A stretch of 64,000 nucleotides of DNA from Pholiota molesta (Eukaryota; Basidiomycota; Agaricomycetes; Agaricales; Strophariaceae): NCBI GenBank assembly GCA_014925825.1, contig JACGCK010000025.1:248001-312000 (forward strand), read 5' to 3'. How positions within the stretch are numbered: the stretch's first letter is position 1; each line of letters starts with the position of its first letter. This document shows positions 10,912 to 22,892 of the stretch, one piece after another. The position numbers and the translations under genes are program-made. The notes under the pieces were generated by a model. The model was not told the DNA's origin and searched no databases. It was given only the letters and a program-made list of their open reading frames with translations.

Positions 10912-13900
10912 ATGCCCCCTAAAAAGCGACGTGCAAATGTACAAGAGTACACTCTCGATGACTTCACACCCCGGCTTGAAACTGTTTATGAATACACTGA
11001 ATACGGATCCTCACGTCGCGTACAAAATTCATTGGTGTCGCTCCCAAAACAAAGCATCAGCACGCCAATTGAAGTGGAACCTCAAAGACTACCCTCACCT
11101 TTGCTGCTGGACTCGGACTATAACACACCAGATCAATCATACGTACTACTGGCAGATGGAGATATAGAGCTGGCTGAAATGGAGAACTGCGAACTAGAGA
11201 TCGCTGGAATGGCAATAACCTCTGATACAAATATACCATCGGAAGATGAAGGGTCGAATAAGCGTCGCCGTACTCAATCTGTAAGAGTTTCCTCCCTCTA
11301 CCAGAAAATGGCTTTCTAAACCATGATTTCAATTACTAGACACACCCAATCGAATTTTGGACTCCCCACATTGATCTTTATGTCAATGAGCTATTACGGT
11401 TGGAGGGAAGAGGTTACGCATCTAGCCAGACCCATTGTTATCAGAAGGGGTGCAAAGAACTTGTTACCAATGGGTATCGTTGCTCAGACTGTGAATGTGT
11501 GATGCTACTGTGTAATCAATGCATCTGTATAGCACACAAACATCTCCCCTTTCATCGAATCAAGGCAAGTCTTGATCCTCATGTACCAGAAAAATTAAGC
11601 TTATATTATGATTAGCGTTGGTCAGGAGAATACTTTGTGGATGTTACGCTCAAGTCTCTAGGTCTCCGTATTCAGCTTGGCCATGGAGGCAAACCTTGCG
11701 GCCTTCCTGTCGTAACTTTCAATAATGATTTTATTGTCATCGCTGGAAATGGAATCCATGAAGTGGCGTTAAGCTACTGTGGGTGTACTCAAGCGATACC
11801 AAAAGTTTCTCAGCTGTTACAGCACCGTTTATTCCCTTCAACAGTCGGTGATCCCAAGACGGCAGCAACTTTCAGTGTCCTAGACCAATTCCAGCTTTTA
11901 TCGTTCGCATCGAAGGTGTCTGGTTTTGAATTCTACCGTACTCTTGCACGTATGACAAATAACACTGGGACCAAACAGCCTATGGTATGTTTTAGCCAGA
12001 CAGCAAATGTGATTATGGCATATTGATCAATTCGACTTAGGATCGCTATCCAGTCTTTATGCGGATTGTACGTGAATGGAGGCATGTACGCCTTCTGAAG
12101 CGAAAAGGGCGTGGGCATGCAGCTAGTGGGGTTAAAGGAACACAAGAGGGCGAATGTGCTGTTCTTTGTCCTGCATGTCCTTATCCCGGAATTAATTTGC
12201 CTGCCGATTGGAAAGACCAACCCCAAGGACGCCAGTGAGCTTCCACATTGTTTTCTATTCCTGATCTCATCTCAAAGTCTATTCTTATCAGATGGCTGTA
12301 TTCACTTTTCATTGGAATCGATGCAAATTTTAGGTTGAAACGTTTGAATGTATCAAGCTCAGAGCGAGATCCTGGTCTCAATCGAGGATATGCATACATG
12401 GTTGAAGAACAGAAGTTCAAATCCTACCTTCATGAATTTGACAATAGAGTATCCGATGAGAAGAGCGGATGCAATAATCATGACGCAATCAAATCTGCCA
12501 ACATTAGGGGTGGAAAGGGCGCAGCTGCGAGTGGACTAGGTACTGCAGAGTGTAGTCGCCATGACATGAAACGTCCACTGGGTGTTGGTGATCTACAAAA
12601 AGGAGAAAGGTGCGCTTCAACGTCACTCATAACATATCATACGGACTAATTACGAGGAATAGATATGTCAACATGGACTACTTTATTCTATCAAGCCTCC
12701 ACAACACTCAAATTGAACGCATTGTATTCTCTTACGATATTGCGTGTCAGTGGTCACGGAACTTGCTAAAGCGCTGTTCCATGTATCCACTGAATTCTCT
12801 ATCGCCAGGGAATAATATAGAGGTGGTATACGCTGTACCAAAATTCCATTTACCTGCTCATATTGCTCCATGCCGTGCCAACTATTCTTTCAATTTTCTT
12901 CCCGGAGTAGGAAGAACTGACGGTGAATCCCCTGAACGAGGATGGGCGGCAGCCAATGGAATTGCAAATAGCACAAGGGAAATGGGCCCAGGATCCCGGA
13001 GCGACACTTTGGATGATCATTTCACTGATTACAATTGGAGAAAAATTACTTCTTTAGGTATGTTCTTTGTTTTTACCTTGTAATACTCCACTACCACAGT
13101 ACTTAATCTATGAATTACGATTTATAGCGGACACATTTCTGCGTAAGGCCAAAGAAGCTATTTTAGAACGCCAGGAACATGTGGAATCATTCATTGAGTT
13201 TGACGCAGCCTTGCCTGCCCCTGATACTCTTAAGTGGACAAGGATGTGCCAGGCATGGGAGGCTGATCCAAAACAAATCAATCCCTTCGCAATAACACGG
13301 AAAGGTAAGTTGATATTTTGCGTGCGTCATTGACTTTCATTCATATCATCCATCAGCTGTGACCGACCGTGATGTTCGTCTACGATTAGCCGAAGAAGAC
13401 GCAGTGCGATTGGCAACAGGTCAAGCTCCCGTGTTGCATGAGGAAGTCACCCCAAGTTTGCTTATTTGGCAGGGTCTTGAAATTGAAGATCTTCAGTGAG
13501 TCCTTCTAGTGAAATTTGAGTTGGTGCGTACATCAGTGATCGAGACTTGCCATAGATTTCGACTCCAAAAGGATATTTCCCGCCTTGGACAACATGCCAC
13601 CAGTCTTCAAAAAACAAAACTTATTGAGCGCTCAAATGCTATTCAAAGGAAGATTGAAGCTTGGGCCGCTATTCAACATTTGTATACTCCTGGCGTAGCC
13701 GTACTTCGTGCTAGACATGAAGGTACATCTGAAAAACCAGTTGCTGCTCATATGTCCAAGCTTTTCCTTCCTTCCGAGTGCCTAGGGCGCACATTCTGTG
13801 ACGCTGTCTTGATGAGAATTGAATGGGATTTCCGAATGTCTAGAACTGAGGAAATCCTCAACGATCTCCGCGGTTATCTCCTTCTACGATCCCATATGTG

Positions 13901-14579
13901 GAAGTCGAAACATCGTCACTCCGTCGGACAGAAGATGAACACACGCTCTCATCAACTTCTTTCTGATGTCGAAGCCAAAATTCAAAATACTGTTTCGACA
14001 TACAGAACAAACTATCGTGCTATTGAAATTCTTTCAAAACCTCTTTTGGAGACAGAATGGAAGGATAGTCTCAGGCCCCTTGAAGACAGTGACGTGGTCG
14101 GCCTTACCTCAATGGATATATCTGGAAGCGAGGGGAGAAAGCGACTTTCATGGATCTGGAAGGCCCAAGGAACTGGTGCAAATGCTGACGAATGCACCCA
14201 GGAAGGTATGACTATCATATTTATATGATCATCGCTCTGATTTTTGATTGTAGCACTTAGAATTGAGTATTGCAAAACTCGAGCTCGAGCTCACAGATGG
14301 CAAGAGGAATGTGTTTTGTTGGCTGAAGAAATGCGGCGAGTCATTGCCTTTTTTGACTGGGAAAAGCGGTCTTGGAATGAAAAAGCAAGTGATCTCAAGG
14401 AAATGTTTTCCGACGGTATGTATGATTCCCTTATTGAGGGTAAAATTGCATATGCTTGTCGACAAGCAAACATCAGGGAAGAAATGAGCAATCATTGTAT
14501 TTTGAATTGGAAAGGATTACATGAGTCGTTAACAATGTTTTCAGGTTATAATGCTTATATTATGGTAGAATGCCATTGA
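10912..14579 (+). CDS. KDZ-family transposase with CxC2 cysteine cluster, 1053 aa
   Basis: Ten exons give an uninterrupted frame: 10912-11280, 11340-11564, 11616-11984, 12041-12234, 12292-12609, 12663-13057, 13128-13304, 13357-13495, 13556-14205 and 14254-14579. The N-terminus is basic (PPKKRRANVQ). Residues about 156-186 form the CxC2 cluster (CYQKGC, CSDC, CNQC). A conserved block follows (LKSLGLRIQLGH, GIHEVALSYCGC). Candidate catalytic positions of the RNase H-like core are the Asp in GVGDLQKGER (about 486), the Asp in SYDIACQW (about 517) and a Glu in TDGESPERGW (580 or 583). The helical C-terminus contains TRARAHRWQEE, usual for the family. Intron 2 has a GC donor (AAG|GCAAGT). The length fits the family and no stop or frameshift is seen, so this copy is probably functional. 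Confidence 0.93.
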
Positions 14580-14747
14580 TACAAATATTCGAGCCATTAC
14601 TTTCCATTGGACCAATGACATCATTCAGACACAATACCTGTTGACGTCATTTGCTTGGCACCGCGAACGTGGGCCAACAAATGGTTACATAGATAACAGA
14701 TGGACAATCACCGTTGAATAAAGCTATTGCTTGGATGTATTAACCAG

Positions 14748-15935
14748 TGGTTAGATGGATTATTGATGGTGCAAAAGGAATTCCAGGAACTAGTCGATAA
14801 ATTACAGAGACGGTTAAATGGATTTTAACAGGCATGGTTGAATGGATTATAGAAGGCAGCCAGGAAATAATTACATACAAGTCATGGATAAGATAGGTGG
14901 GTTAATAGATAATCGATGGACGGGTATGGCCAAAAATAGGAGGATGTATAGATAATGCACGGATGGAATTCTGAGAGTAAAGGGGCTCAGACGGATGGTT
15001 GAGGAATAGATAATGGAAGGATGGGTGTGATGGGCTATGGAGGAGGTTGAATAGATTATGGTAGGGTGGGATGCTCAGGGATTGAGAACGGGCAGAGACA
15101 CACAATGGCAGGTAAAATAGATTCTGGACGGACGGCTTTGCTTGACTAGGGGAGTAGTTAAATAGATTATATGAGGTTGAGAGGTAATGGAGCGGGCAGG
15201 TAAAATAGATTCTGGACGGACGGCTTTGCTCGACTAGGGGAGAAGTTAAATAGATTATATGAGGTTGAGAGATAATGGAGGAGCAGGGTGCCAGTCATGG
15301 ATAATATAGGTGGTTGGATAGATAACAAAGGAACAGCAATACACGTGTTTGCTCAACTACTGATGCGGTTGAATAGATTATATGATGCGGGCAGGTAATT
15401 GGGGAGGGCGCCAGTCACGGATAATATAGGCGGTTAGATAAATAACACAGGGACAGTAGTACATGTGTTTGTTCAACTAGTGATGCGGTTGAATACATTA
15501 TATGAGGTGGAGAGGTAATGGAGCAGGGTGCCAGTCATGAATATTATAGGTGGTTAGATAGATAACAAAGGAGCAGTAGTACATGTGGTTGCTCGACTAG
15601 TGATGCGGTTGAATAGATTATATGATGCGGGCAGGTAATTGGGGAGGGCGCCAGTCATGAATAGTATAGGCGGTTAGATAAATAACACAGGGACAGTAGT
15701 ACATGTGTTTGTTCAACTAGTGATGCGGTTGAATACATTATATGAGGTGGAGAGGTAATGGAGCAGGGTGCCAGTCATGAATATTATAGGTGGTTAGATA
15801 GATAACAAAGGAGCAGTAGTACATGTGGTTGCTCGACTAGTGATGCGGTTGAATAGATTATATGATGCGGGCAGGTAATTGGGGAGGGCGCCAGTCATGA
15901 ATAGTATAGGCGGTTAGATAAATAACACAGGGACA
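14748..15935 (-). repeat. Right subterminal repeat array (GGTTRAATRGATTAT motif)
   Basis: About twenty copies of GGTTGAATAGATTAT, GGTTAGATAGATAAC and close variants occur between 14748 and 15935. This word is the reverse complement of the left-arm motif, so the two arms are inverted relative to each other. From about 15300 the array becomes regular: units of about 120 bp alternate between two types, giving a 240-bp higher-order period (the words starting near 15421, 15661 and 15901 are almost identical). Before that, two copies of an approximately 80-bp unit (GATTCTGGACGGACGGCTTT) lie near 15120-15270. Confidence 0.85.
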
Positions 15936-15989
15936 GTAGCGGCCGTTATCAACAAAAGCTCACCACTGTTATCAATGGCCAGACAATGA

Positions 15990-16019
15990 GGTTCAACCGT
16001 CATTTATTGATAGCAATAG
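15990..16019 (-). repeat. Right terminal inverted repeat of the KDZ element
   Basis: CATTTATTGATAGC at 16001-16014 is the exact reverse complement of 602-615. It is preceded by GAGGTTCAACC, related to the AGGTTCAACC near the left end. The bases just outside show no clear direct repeat with the left flank. Confidence 0.6.
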
Positions 16020-16498
16020 CTATGGATGGACCGGGGTGTTATGGATGAAAACGGCTGCTACGACTCCGGAGCGCTGCGCGGTGCATGAATCGCCCGTTTG
16101 GATGAATGGATAGGCGGGGGTGGGGTGTTTTCGATGTCGGACGCCGTGTACGCAAGGATTAGCGCACGAAGGTTCGAGCCAGCGGAAACAGACAGCTGCC
16201 AGAACGATAGATGTCAGTAAGTACACTGTGCCCCGTGGAGCAACGCAATGACACGGAATGAGAGGGGCGTACTTACCAATAATGATCATGAGCGCGCGCG
16301 TGTGCGGCATTCCGGCGCGTCCGCTCGCGTGCTTATTTTTCTTCAAAAGGAATTTAAAGAATAATGCCGATGATGCCGCCATCAAAAGTGGGGCCTTTGC
16401 AATTCTCTGCAAAATGTTTCGCAATTAAACCAGGCCCTCTATCGAGGATTCCTCCGGAGGTCGACCTTCCTCTTTTAGATGGCCTGGTCACGAGGCTA
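16020..16498. other. Unique DNA between the transposon and the tandem array
   Basis: About 480 bp of unique, fairly GC-rich sequence. A minus-strand open frame of 134 codons covers it, but has no recognisable motif and no obvious splice partner. I do not call it a gene. Confidence 0.4.
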
Positions 16499-16559
16499 CA
16501 TCACCCACACTACACCAGGCCTGTACCACGCCATAGAGTCCCAAGATACTCTGATAAGG

Positions 16560-18848
16560 ACGCTCTGGTCTTGACTTTGCAGACACAACCTCCGCTTCCG
16601 TGCCTCCGTCTCCCGTTCCGTTCCGTCCTGCTCTCTGCGTCTCCGTCTCCGCGTCTCCGCATCCCGCGTCCCGAGCCCCCGTCCACTCCCGCCTACGCGC
16701 CCCAGGACGCGCTCGGAAACTCACCAACGCAAGAACGACGACTATGGCCACCCCTACTACGCCAACGGGGTCTTGCCCGTGCGCGATCGCGATCATCTTA
16801 CCAGGTCCCTCTGCGATGCGATGTGCGCCGAATAACTAACCTCACCTCTGTCACCAACCTCGGAACGTCGCAACCACGCAACATCAACCGCCCAGGGCAC
16901 GACAGCCCGCACACCCAGCGACGGAGGCACAACATCGACGCGTCGGGTCGTACAACGATATCGCTACCGCAACCTCGTTACCGTCGTGCTCAACTTACCA
17001 GTGGCAGCAGCACCTCCAGAGCCGTATGCATACTACTACGGACGGAACTTGATGCGCCGGCGAGCGCGAGGAGGGGATCTAGACGACGTCGGGATCGTGG
17101 TCATTATCGCGCAGCTTCCAGGTACGTGGATCTCGTTACCTCCTCTCAGCATCGCGCTCACAGCAGTGAGGTAGGCAACACTGCGGCGCCGCGACGACAA
17201 CACCACGGACAACGGAATACACGGACACCGGAGCATAGCCAGCAACGTGGCGACGACACTGCGATATGGATGGGCGACTCACGCCATGGTTTGGACGCCA
17301 ACGGCTCGTCTCGCGAGGGTGTTGGGCAGACCTGCACGATAGACGGACACCGGAGCATAGTCAGCAATGGCAGCACGGCGCTGGGATACGAATGGGCGAC
17401 TCACGGCATGGCTTGGACAATAACGGCCTGTCTCGCGAGGGACGAGAGTACCGGCGCAGCTGCAAGAAAATGTCAGTGAGCGCTCATTGCCTTCGCCGTA
17501 TAGGAATTACTCACAGGGTTATAGCCCCGGCGCCGCCTTTCGTACAGCGCCGCGCCGCGGGATCTCGAGGAGCTACGGACAAGCCGCTGCAACACACGGC
17601 AGCCCGGAGGGATCGAAACACGGGTCAACAACGCGACGATCGCCTTCGAGGGCGGCCTACCAGATGCGGAATGAGGATGGAGATCTGCGCGGGCGCGGCG
17701 CAGCGCGAGGGTGTCAGTAAGTGCAGTGCCGATGTGATCGTGCAGGAATGACTTACTGCCACGCGCGCCGGCCTTCTTGCAGCACCCAGACGAGTGCGCG
17801 GAGGGCCTGCGGATGGCGCCTCGTCCTGGCCGATGAACGACAACGCACCGACTCGGCAGTCGAACGTCCGCCGCGAGGCAAACCGGCGTCTGCAACACAA
17901 GCGCGATACCCGAACGCCGGCGCAGAGTCAGCAACAAAAAACGCGATGTTGGGATACGGGATGCGCGGCTCACGGCGTGGCTCGGACGATAACCGCTCGA
18001 CTCGCGAGGAGACGGTGTGCGGCTGTGGGAAACCCTCAGTGAGCGCGAGTTGCCTTTGCCGTATATACGTTACTCACTGCTTGAGGACAGTAGCGCCGCC
18101 TTTCGTTCAGGGACAAGCTCTAGGCGTTACGGACAAGCCACTGCGGCTCACGGCAGCGCGGATGAATCGAAACGCGGTCAGCAACGCGATCGTAAACGCA
18201 GGTCAGCAACGCGACGATCTTCGAGGAGATGGGCAAGGCAGGAGATTCGCGAAGGTGGGCATCAGTGCGGATGGCGGTGAGGAACTACTCACCTGCGTTA
18301 GGCCTGAAGCCCTTGTGCGGCATGCAGACGCGTTTGCGAAGGACGTGGCTCCTCGTCCTGGCCCCTGAACGACGATGCGAACGGCTCGGCTCGGTCCTGA
18401 AGAGTCGTCCCCATCTGTTCCACTTACGAACAAGGTCGACGCGTCAACGACAACAAGCGCAAGGCCGATGGGATGGATGCGCGCACAGGGCGTGCGGGAT
18501 GGCGCCTCATCCACGATGCGAACGGCTCCGCTCGATCTCTGCACCATTGCTCACTTACCGGCGAGGAGGACAACAGTAGGCGGAAGGCCTCGTTGGGATG
18601 CATGCGAGGACGGCAGGCATCCTTGCTGCCTCGGGATACGGATGAGCACGCCCATCAGCACATCCATAGCCTCGACTTACCCTGGGTTTATCCAGCACCG
18701 AAACTCGCTGCGCCAGTCGCGCACCCGCACGGCGCCGGCGTATCGCGCATGATCGGCGACGACGACAGGGCTCGCAGGCGCTATGCGTAGCGGTAAGCGC
18801 ATCACCGCTGCAGAGGCGAGCAGCTACCTGCAGACTATGCGTGCGTGA
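16560..18848 (+). other. GC-rich locus with diverged internal repeats, possible multi-exon gene (unit 1)
   Basis: This 2.3-kb GC-rich stretch contrasts with the AT-rich DNA around it. It contains a diverged tandem duplication with a period near 566 bp (17343-17908 against 17909-18470) and a shorter extra copy near 17220. Some peptide words survive between diverged copies in one frame: DSRHGLDANGSSREG, DSRHGLDNNGLSREG and GSRRGSDDNRSTREE; also SRSYGQAAATHGS and SRRYGQATAAHGS. Intron-like segments recur at matching places (GTCAGTGAG to TTACTCACAG; GTAAGTGCAG to CTTGCAG; GTACGTGG to CCTCTCAG). This hints at a plus-strand gene for an Arg/Ser/Asn/Gly-rich repeat protein, but I could not build a full model and recognise no domain. 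One frame of 335 codons is open in the sister units. Confidence 0.4.
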
Positions 18849-19032
18849 GCGCGAAGGGTTACCTGTCGAGGGAGGATAAGGTTAGTGCCGTCGTGTGCTG
18901 TAGTCGGCGTAAGGTGCGGCGCGTTAATGATCGGATTGGTCACTTATGAATGACAAGAGCTCACTTGTAGGACACGCGGACCATATCGCCATTGATGAGC
19001 GGAAGTGCGGCGGATTCAAGAGCGAGCTCGGT

Positions 19033-19108
19033 GAGATAGAGGAAGAAGAGGAGGAGAGGAGAGGACAGAAGAGGAAAGGAGAGCGGGATGAGGGAAAGGG
19101 AGAGATAA
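19033..19108 (+). repeat. Purine-rich tract in each array unit
   Basis: A run of GAGGAAGAAGAGGAGGAGAG-type sequence of about 75 bp, almost all A and G on the plus strand. It recurs near 27615, 35992 and 44376 with small internal differences between units. Simple polypurine sequence; the open frames across it are not evidence of a gene. Confidence 0.8.
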
Positions 19109-19249
19109 TCCGTAGCCTTATATATGTCTTTGGTAGCTGTGTACGTACATAGAATGAAAATGGTGACATTGGAAACATTTCGTCCAGGGACCGCGTACGC
19201 TAAGCGAATATCAATCCGCGTCTCCTCCCCCGTTTTCTCGTCAGCGTCC

Positions 19250-22050
19250 ATTGCTTATCATTGCCCGTGTCTGTAGACCATACCAGTTATCAATAGACAA
19301 CTCATAGCCCAATTTTATTATGACTAGAATACAGAAAAGCGAGCTGTTTATCATGTTTTATTCGTTATTGAGGATGAAGTCCATGTTTCCAGAAATTCCA
19401 CCTTTTCACAATTGCGAATCTCGTCCGCACAGCGGCCAAGCATACTCGCTACCAACCTGGCCAACAGTTCTTGACCCAGTAGGACATATTCCCATGTCGT
19501 AAAACTACTGGGAAATGGCACTAGATTGCTTCTTTCATGCATTGCCCCGAACCTAAGCATCCAGGAAATGCATCGATTTGCAGGCGGAAAGTTGAAGCGC
19601 GCTTTTTCGCTGGTAACGCACCCGAGAAGACCCTTGATGGCACTAGTAACGGCCTTCTACGTGGCTTTTTTCAGGTCCCCGTGCGATGCCCAATGGGCTG
19701 GAAATGCGAAACGGGGTGGGAGGAGAGGTCATGCTCGGTACAGGTATCCTTGCCTGCCCCAATCTGACCACTTCTGGTGTCCGATAGAGTCGCATTCGGG
19801 CTACGTATTACCATACGTTTTAGGCTCCCGGATGGAATTGAGACGGACGCGCTTTGCAGGCGCTTTGCAAACTCTGAGATTCGATTGATTGCATCTTGAT
19901 TTCTGTCGTCTCGTACATCCCGCCGCATCGCGGTTGTAGCGATCAGAAAAAATGTGAGTACTATAGACATGTATGCCCTGCCATAAGTTGGATACATTTA
20001 AGAATCAAATGGCGGATTGGGCGAGGAGGAAGGCATTGTGATCAAAGTGCTAAATATATGAATGCCCGTCTCTGTTGAACTGGAATAGAAAATTCAATTC
20101 GTAGGCAATTGTATACAGCTAACAATAACTACGGCTGCCTTATTATGTGTACTCAAATGTGCGCAATCTTGTGAGCATGTGGATTGCGCCATATTCAGCA
20201 CGGGCGCCTAAAACAGTGGCGCGATTCGCACGGCGCTTGGCCTCATTCGTGCGCGGCAATAAGCTACCAACGGTGTCTAAAAGGAAGCGTCCCTCCTATT
20301 CAACCGTAATGACAATGACCAGCTGAACTGAGACCGTGCAAACACAGGAACTATTCCATTACTTACTGTAGTGCAAAATGTTGAACTTGCAATGGCCTAA
20401 ATTACTTGCTCGGTACTCATTTTTCAATGGAATATTCCTCATTGCAAAAGAGAAAGCGGTTGAAAGAGACCGTTGCTTTTGCTACAAGACGCAGAAGAGG
20501 ATTCCGGAAGGTGATATTGAGCAATGACCGAACACGCATCAGTGGCACAGATGATGTCATTTCCGGCCAATCGCCCGGTACCTTGCGCGCGGATGCTCAA
20601 TGTCAATCTAAGTACGTGATATCTAGGTACTTTCTTGCAGTTCATTCTCTCCCCAGAAATTAGAATCTATGCAAATAGATAGGCCACACCCATTGGGTGT
20701 GTTGTAATTCGAATGGGATACAAATGATGTTATAACTTTTATTAAGCCGCTCGCAACGCTTCAACCTTGCGGGTACAATCACCCAAAGTATACCGCACCC
20801 TTATGCGTCCCACGCGAGGCGCGTTGTTCACCGTTAGTCATTCCAAATTTGAAATTGTGAGTGACGAGAGGTAGCTTTTCGGGTGAGGTCGCGACGGGTG
20901 TGATCCTCAAGGGCGAGAAGAAGTTACAAAATTTCCGCTGGTTGCTACAAATAAAAACTGTGTACACGCCGTATCTTTTCTCCGAAATGCGAGATCTTGG
21001 CAATTTATTTGGCAACCACATAGCTTAAACATTGATGAAATTAGATGATATTGCCACTCGCAATGCTTCCATCTTGCGCAGAATTACGTCCGCCATACAT
21101 AGCTTAAATTTTGATGACATTGTCACTTGCAACACTTCAACCCTGCATAGCTATTGTAATGGATTCTGTTCTCAGTAGCAAAGATCTCATTGGAATACAC
21201 ACAAGAAATATTGTTTGCCAGGCAAGTAGCAGTGCGAGATACTCGTTTAGGATATATTCCGTCACTAGTAGTATATTGCCAATGCTTCTGATGACGTTAG
21301 CAGAAAGAAGCGGTGTTTTTTAGATTTACGGCGGTGATTTGGGGATGGAGGCGACAATGTGGATTCCATTATGTACTTGGCTTCTTGTTGTGTCCGTGAA
21401 TACCGTGCATGGTTGTTGAATTTAGTGGCCTGATCGGATCCGATTCAGTGATATTGAAGCAGCTAGAAGGAATTCTAGTTACATTTGGGTGGTATTACAG
21501 GATTATGTATAAGGGAAGATTTTCTAATCTTGGAGATGATTCGTGAATAATATGGAACAAGATGCAGATGGTTTGTGGAAGGTCTAACTCAGAGAATTAT
21601 AAAGAAAAGAAATATATTGCAGTGGATAAAATGTCATCAAGATAAAAAAAGCAAGGAATAGAAGGCTCGGGCAGGACACGAGTACAGAGTGACGAGGAAG
21701 GTTTATCCCTGAGCGGTGACCGGTGATTTTGCAGGGGTCGGGACCAGTAACAGTAGTTTGAGTCTAAGTATTATGTCTCTGGATTTGCCGTGTATTCGTG
21801 ATCGGAGAAATGGTGATGGAGACGTGGAAGAATTGGTCCGGCTTGGCCTTCTAGGAGTATAAAGGCTAGAAATTTTTGGACAAGATGCACACCATTCTAG
21901 CCTGTCCTAATGCTACATTATATTCCTATTCTCTGACCACAGTGTGCTGCTACCCAGGTGTCACTATATCCTAGTAAATACCTCTGTCACATATTTTGTT
22001 TTCCAAAGAACGCAAACTGATCGAAGTTGTCTCTAGCTTTGATCCTAATC
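19250..22050. other. AT-rich non-coding core of the array unit
   Basis: I find no supported gene in this 2.8 kb or in its copies in units 2-4. Short open frames are shared by all units simply because the units are nearly identical. Three degenerate copies of a word of about 25 bp (GCTCGCAACGCTTCAACC and variants) lie near 20750, 21053 and 21121. An 80-codon minus-strand frame at 20779-21021 lies between them, without recognisable motifs. Confidence 0.5.
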
Positions 22051-22059
22051 TCCAAATTA

Positions 22060-22455
22060 GCGCCTGTGCATAGCAGAAGGCTAGCTTCTCTGGACTACAT
22101 CGGTCAGTCCCAGTTCTAATTTGATTTTTGAGTTCCCGCGGCTGATGAGATCAATCTTCCATGCAGCAGTCACCTTGAATCCTTTTAGCGCCTGTGCATA
22201 GCAGAAGATTAGCTTCTGGTTGCACACACATGGGTCAGTCCCCAGTCTTAATTCGATTTTCGGAGTTCCTGCCGGCGGCCGCTGACGACATTAACCTTCC
22301 ATGCAGTGGCCACTGGCCTTTAGCGCCCGTGCATAGCAGAAGGTTCACCTCTGGTTGCACACATCCACATGACAATCACATAGGTCAGTCCCCAACTCTA
22401 ATTCGATTTTCTGAGTTCCCGCGGCTGACGACATTAACCTTTCACGCAGCAGCCT
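22060..22455 (+). repeat. Three tandem copies of a 130-bp repeat (in every array unit)
   Basis: Copies begin near 22060, 22187 and 22321. Each starts TAGCGCCYGTGCATAGCAGA, continues with GGTCAGTCCC and AATTYGATTTTC, and ends with CGGCTGACGACATTAACC-like sequence and CATGCAGCAG. The same block sits near 30640, 38990 and 47390. Weaker half-copies (TAATTCGACTTTTGGAATTC, TAATTAGATTTTTGGATTTC) continue to about 22740, so the series decays to the right. Confidence 0.8.
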
Positions 22456-22892
22456 TATGATTCAAATAGTATGTGATGGATTTGAATGTATCATGTCGTT
22501 ATAGCACTAATTGGGCGGCTCCTGTTTTAATTCGACTTTTGGAATTCCCGCGAGCAACACAGACTGATATGGTATGTGATAGCTGAATATGCTATGTTGT
22601 TGCTAGCTCAAATTCTAATTAGATTTTTGGATTTCCAGTGAGCAATGTTACAGGCTTGCATTCCCAGTGTACGTGTTTTTACTTTAGTGAAATATCACAG
22701 CCTTATATTTAAATCAGATCTTTGGATTTTCCTGGGAGATCACCCTCCAGTTCCGTCAGGAACAATGCTTGTCCCGCCACGTTGGAGGGTGCAAACTGAT
22801 TTATTTTTCACTGAACACGACGATACCGCCGCCATTGCAGAAATCACACCATCACCCTCGGATCAAACATCCCCGACACCTTGCTGTTCTAC

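Larger units (their letters stand above)
564..16019. mobile_element. KDZ-type DNA transposon, about 15.4 kb, with four accessory genes
   Basis: The element is defined by a complete KDZ transposase gene, inverted terminal sequences, and subterminal motif arrays in opposite orientation at the two ends. A perfect 14-base inverted match, GCTATCAATAAATG, lies at 602-615 and inverted at 16001-16014. A longer gapped inverted match pairs about 564-593 with 15990-16019. I could not find a clean target-site duplication, so the ends are good to some tens of bases. Inside are five genes, all with frames open through their inferred splice junctions. GC-richer unrelated sequence begins immediately outside both ends. 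KDZ elements are known in fungi; the cargo and its arrangement are what I read here. The intact transposase suggests a young or still active copy. Confidence 0.8.

Noticed and set aside
564..16019. CRISPR-like or prokaryotic features in the repeat arrays
   Set aside because: The spacing is irregular, introns and other genes are eukaryotic, and the arrays are symmetric at transposon ends.
16165..16190. GGTTCGAGCC word resembling a tRNA B box
   Set aside because: No matching A box, acceptor stem or anticodon arm could be folded around it.
16020..16424. 134-codon minus-strand frame in the transposon/array gap
   Set aside because: No recognisable domain and no splice context; the composition looks like chance in GC-rich DNA.
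19033..19108. Glu/Lys-rich coding region
   Set aside because: It is a simple polypurine tract; every frame across it is low complexity and no exon structure surrounds it.
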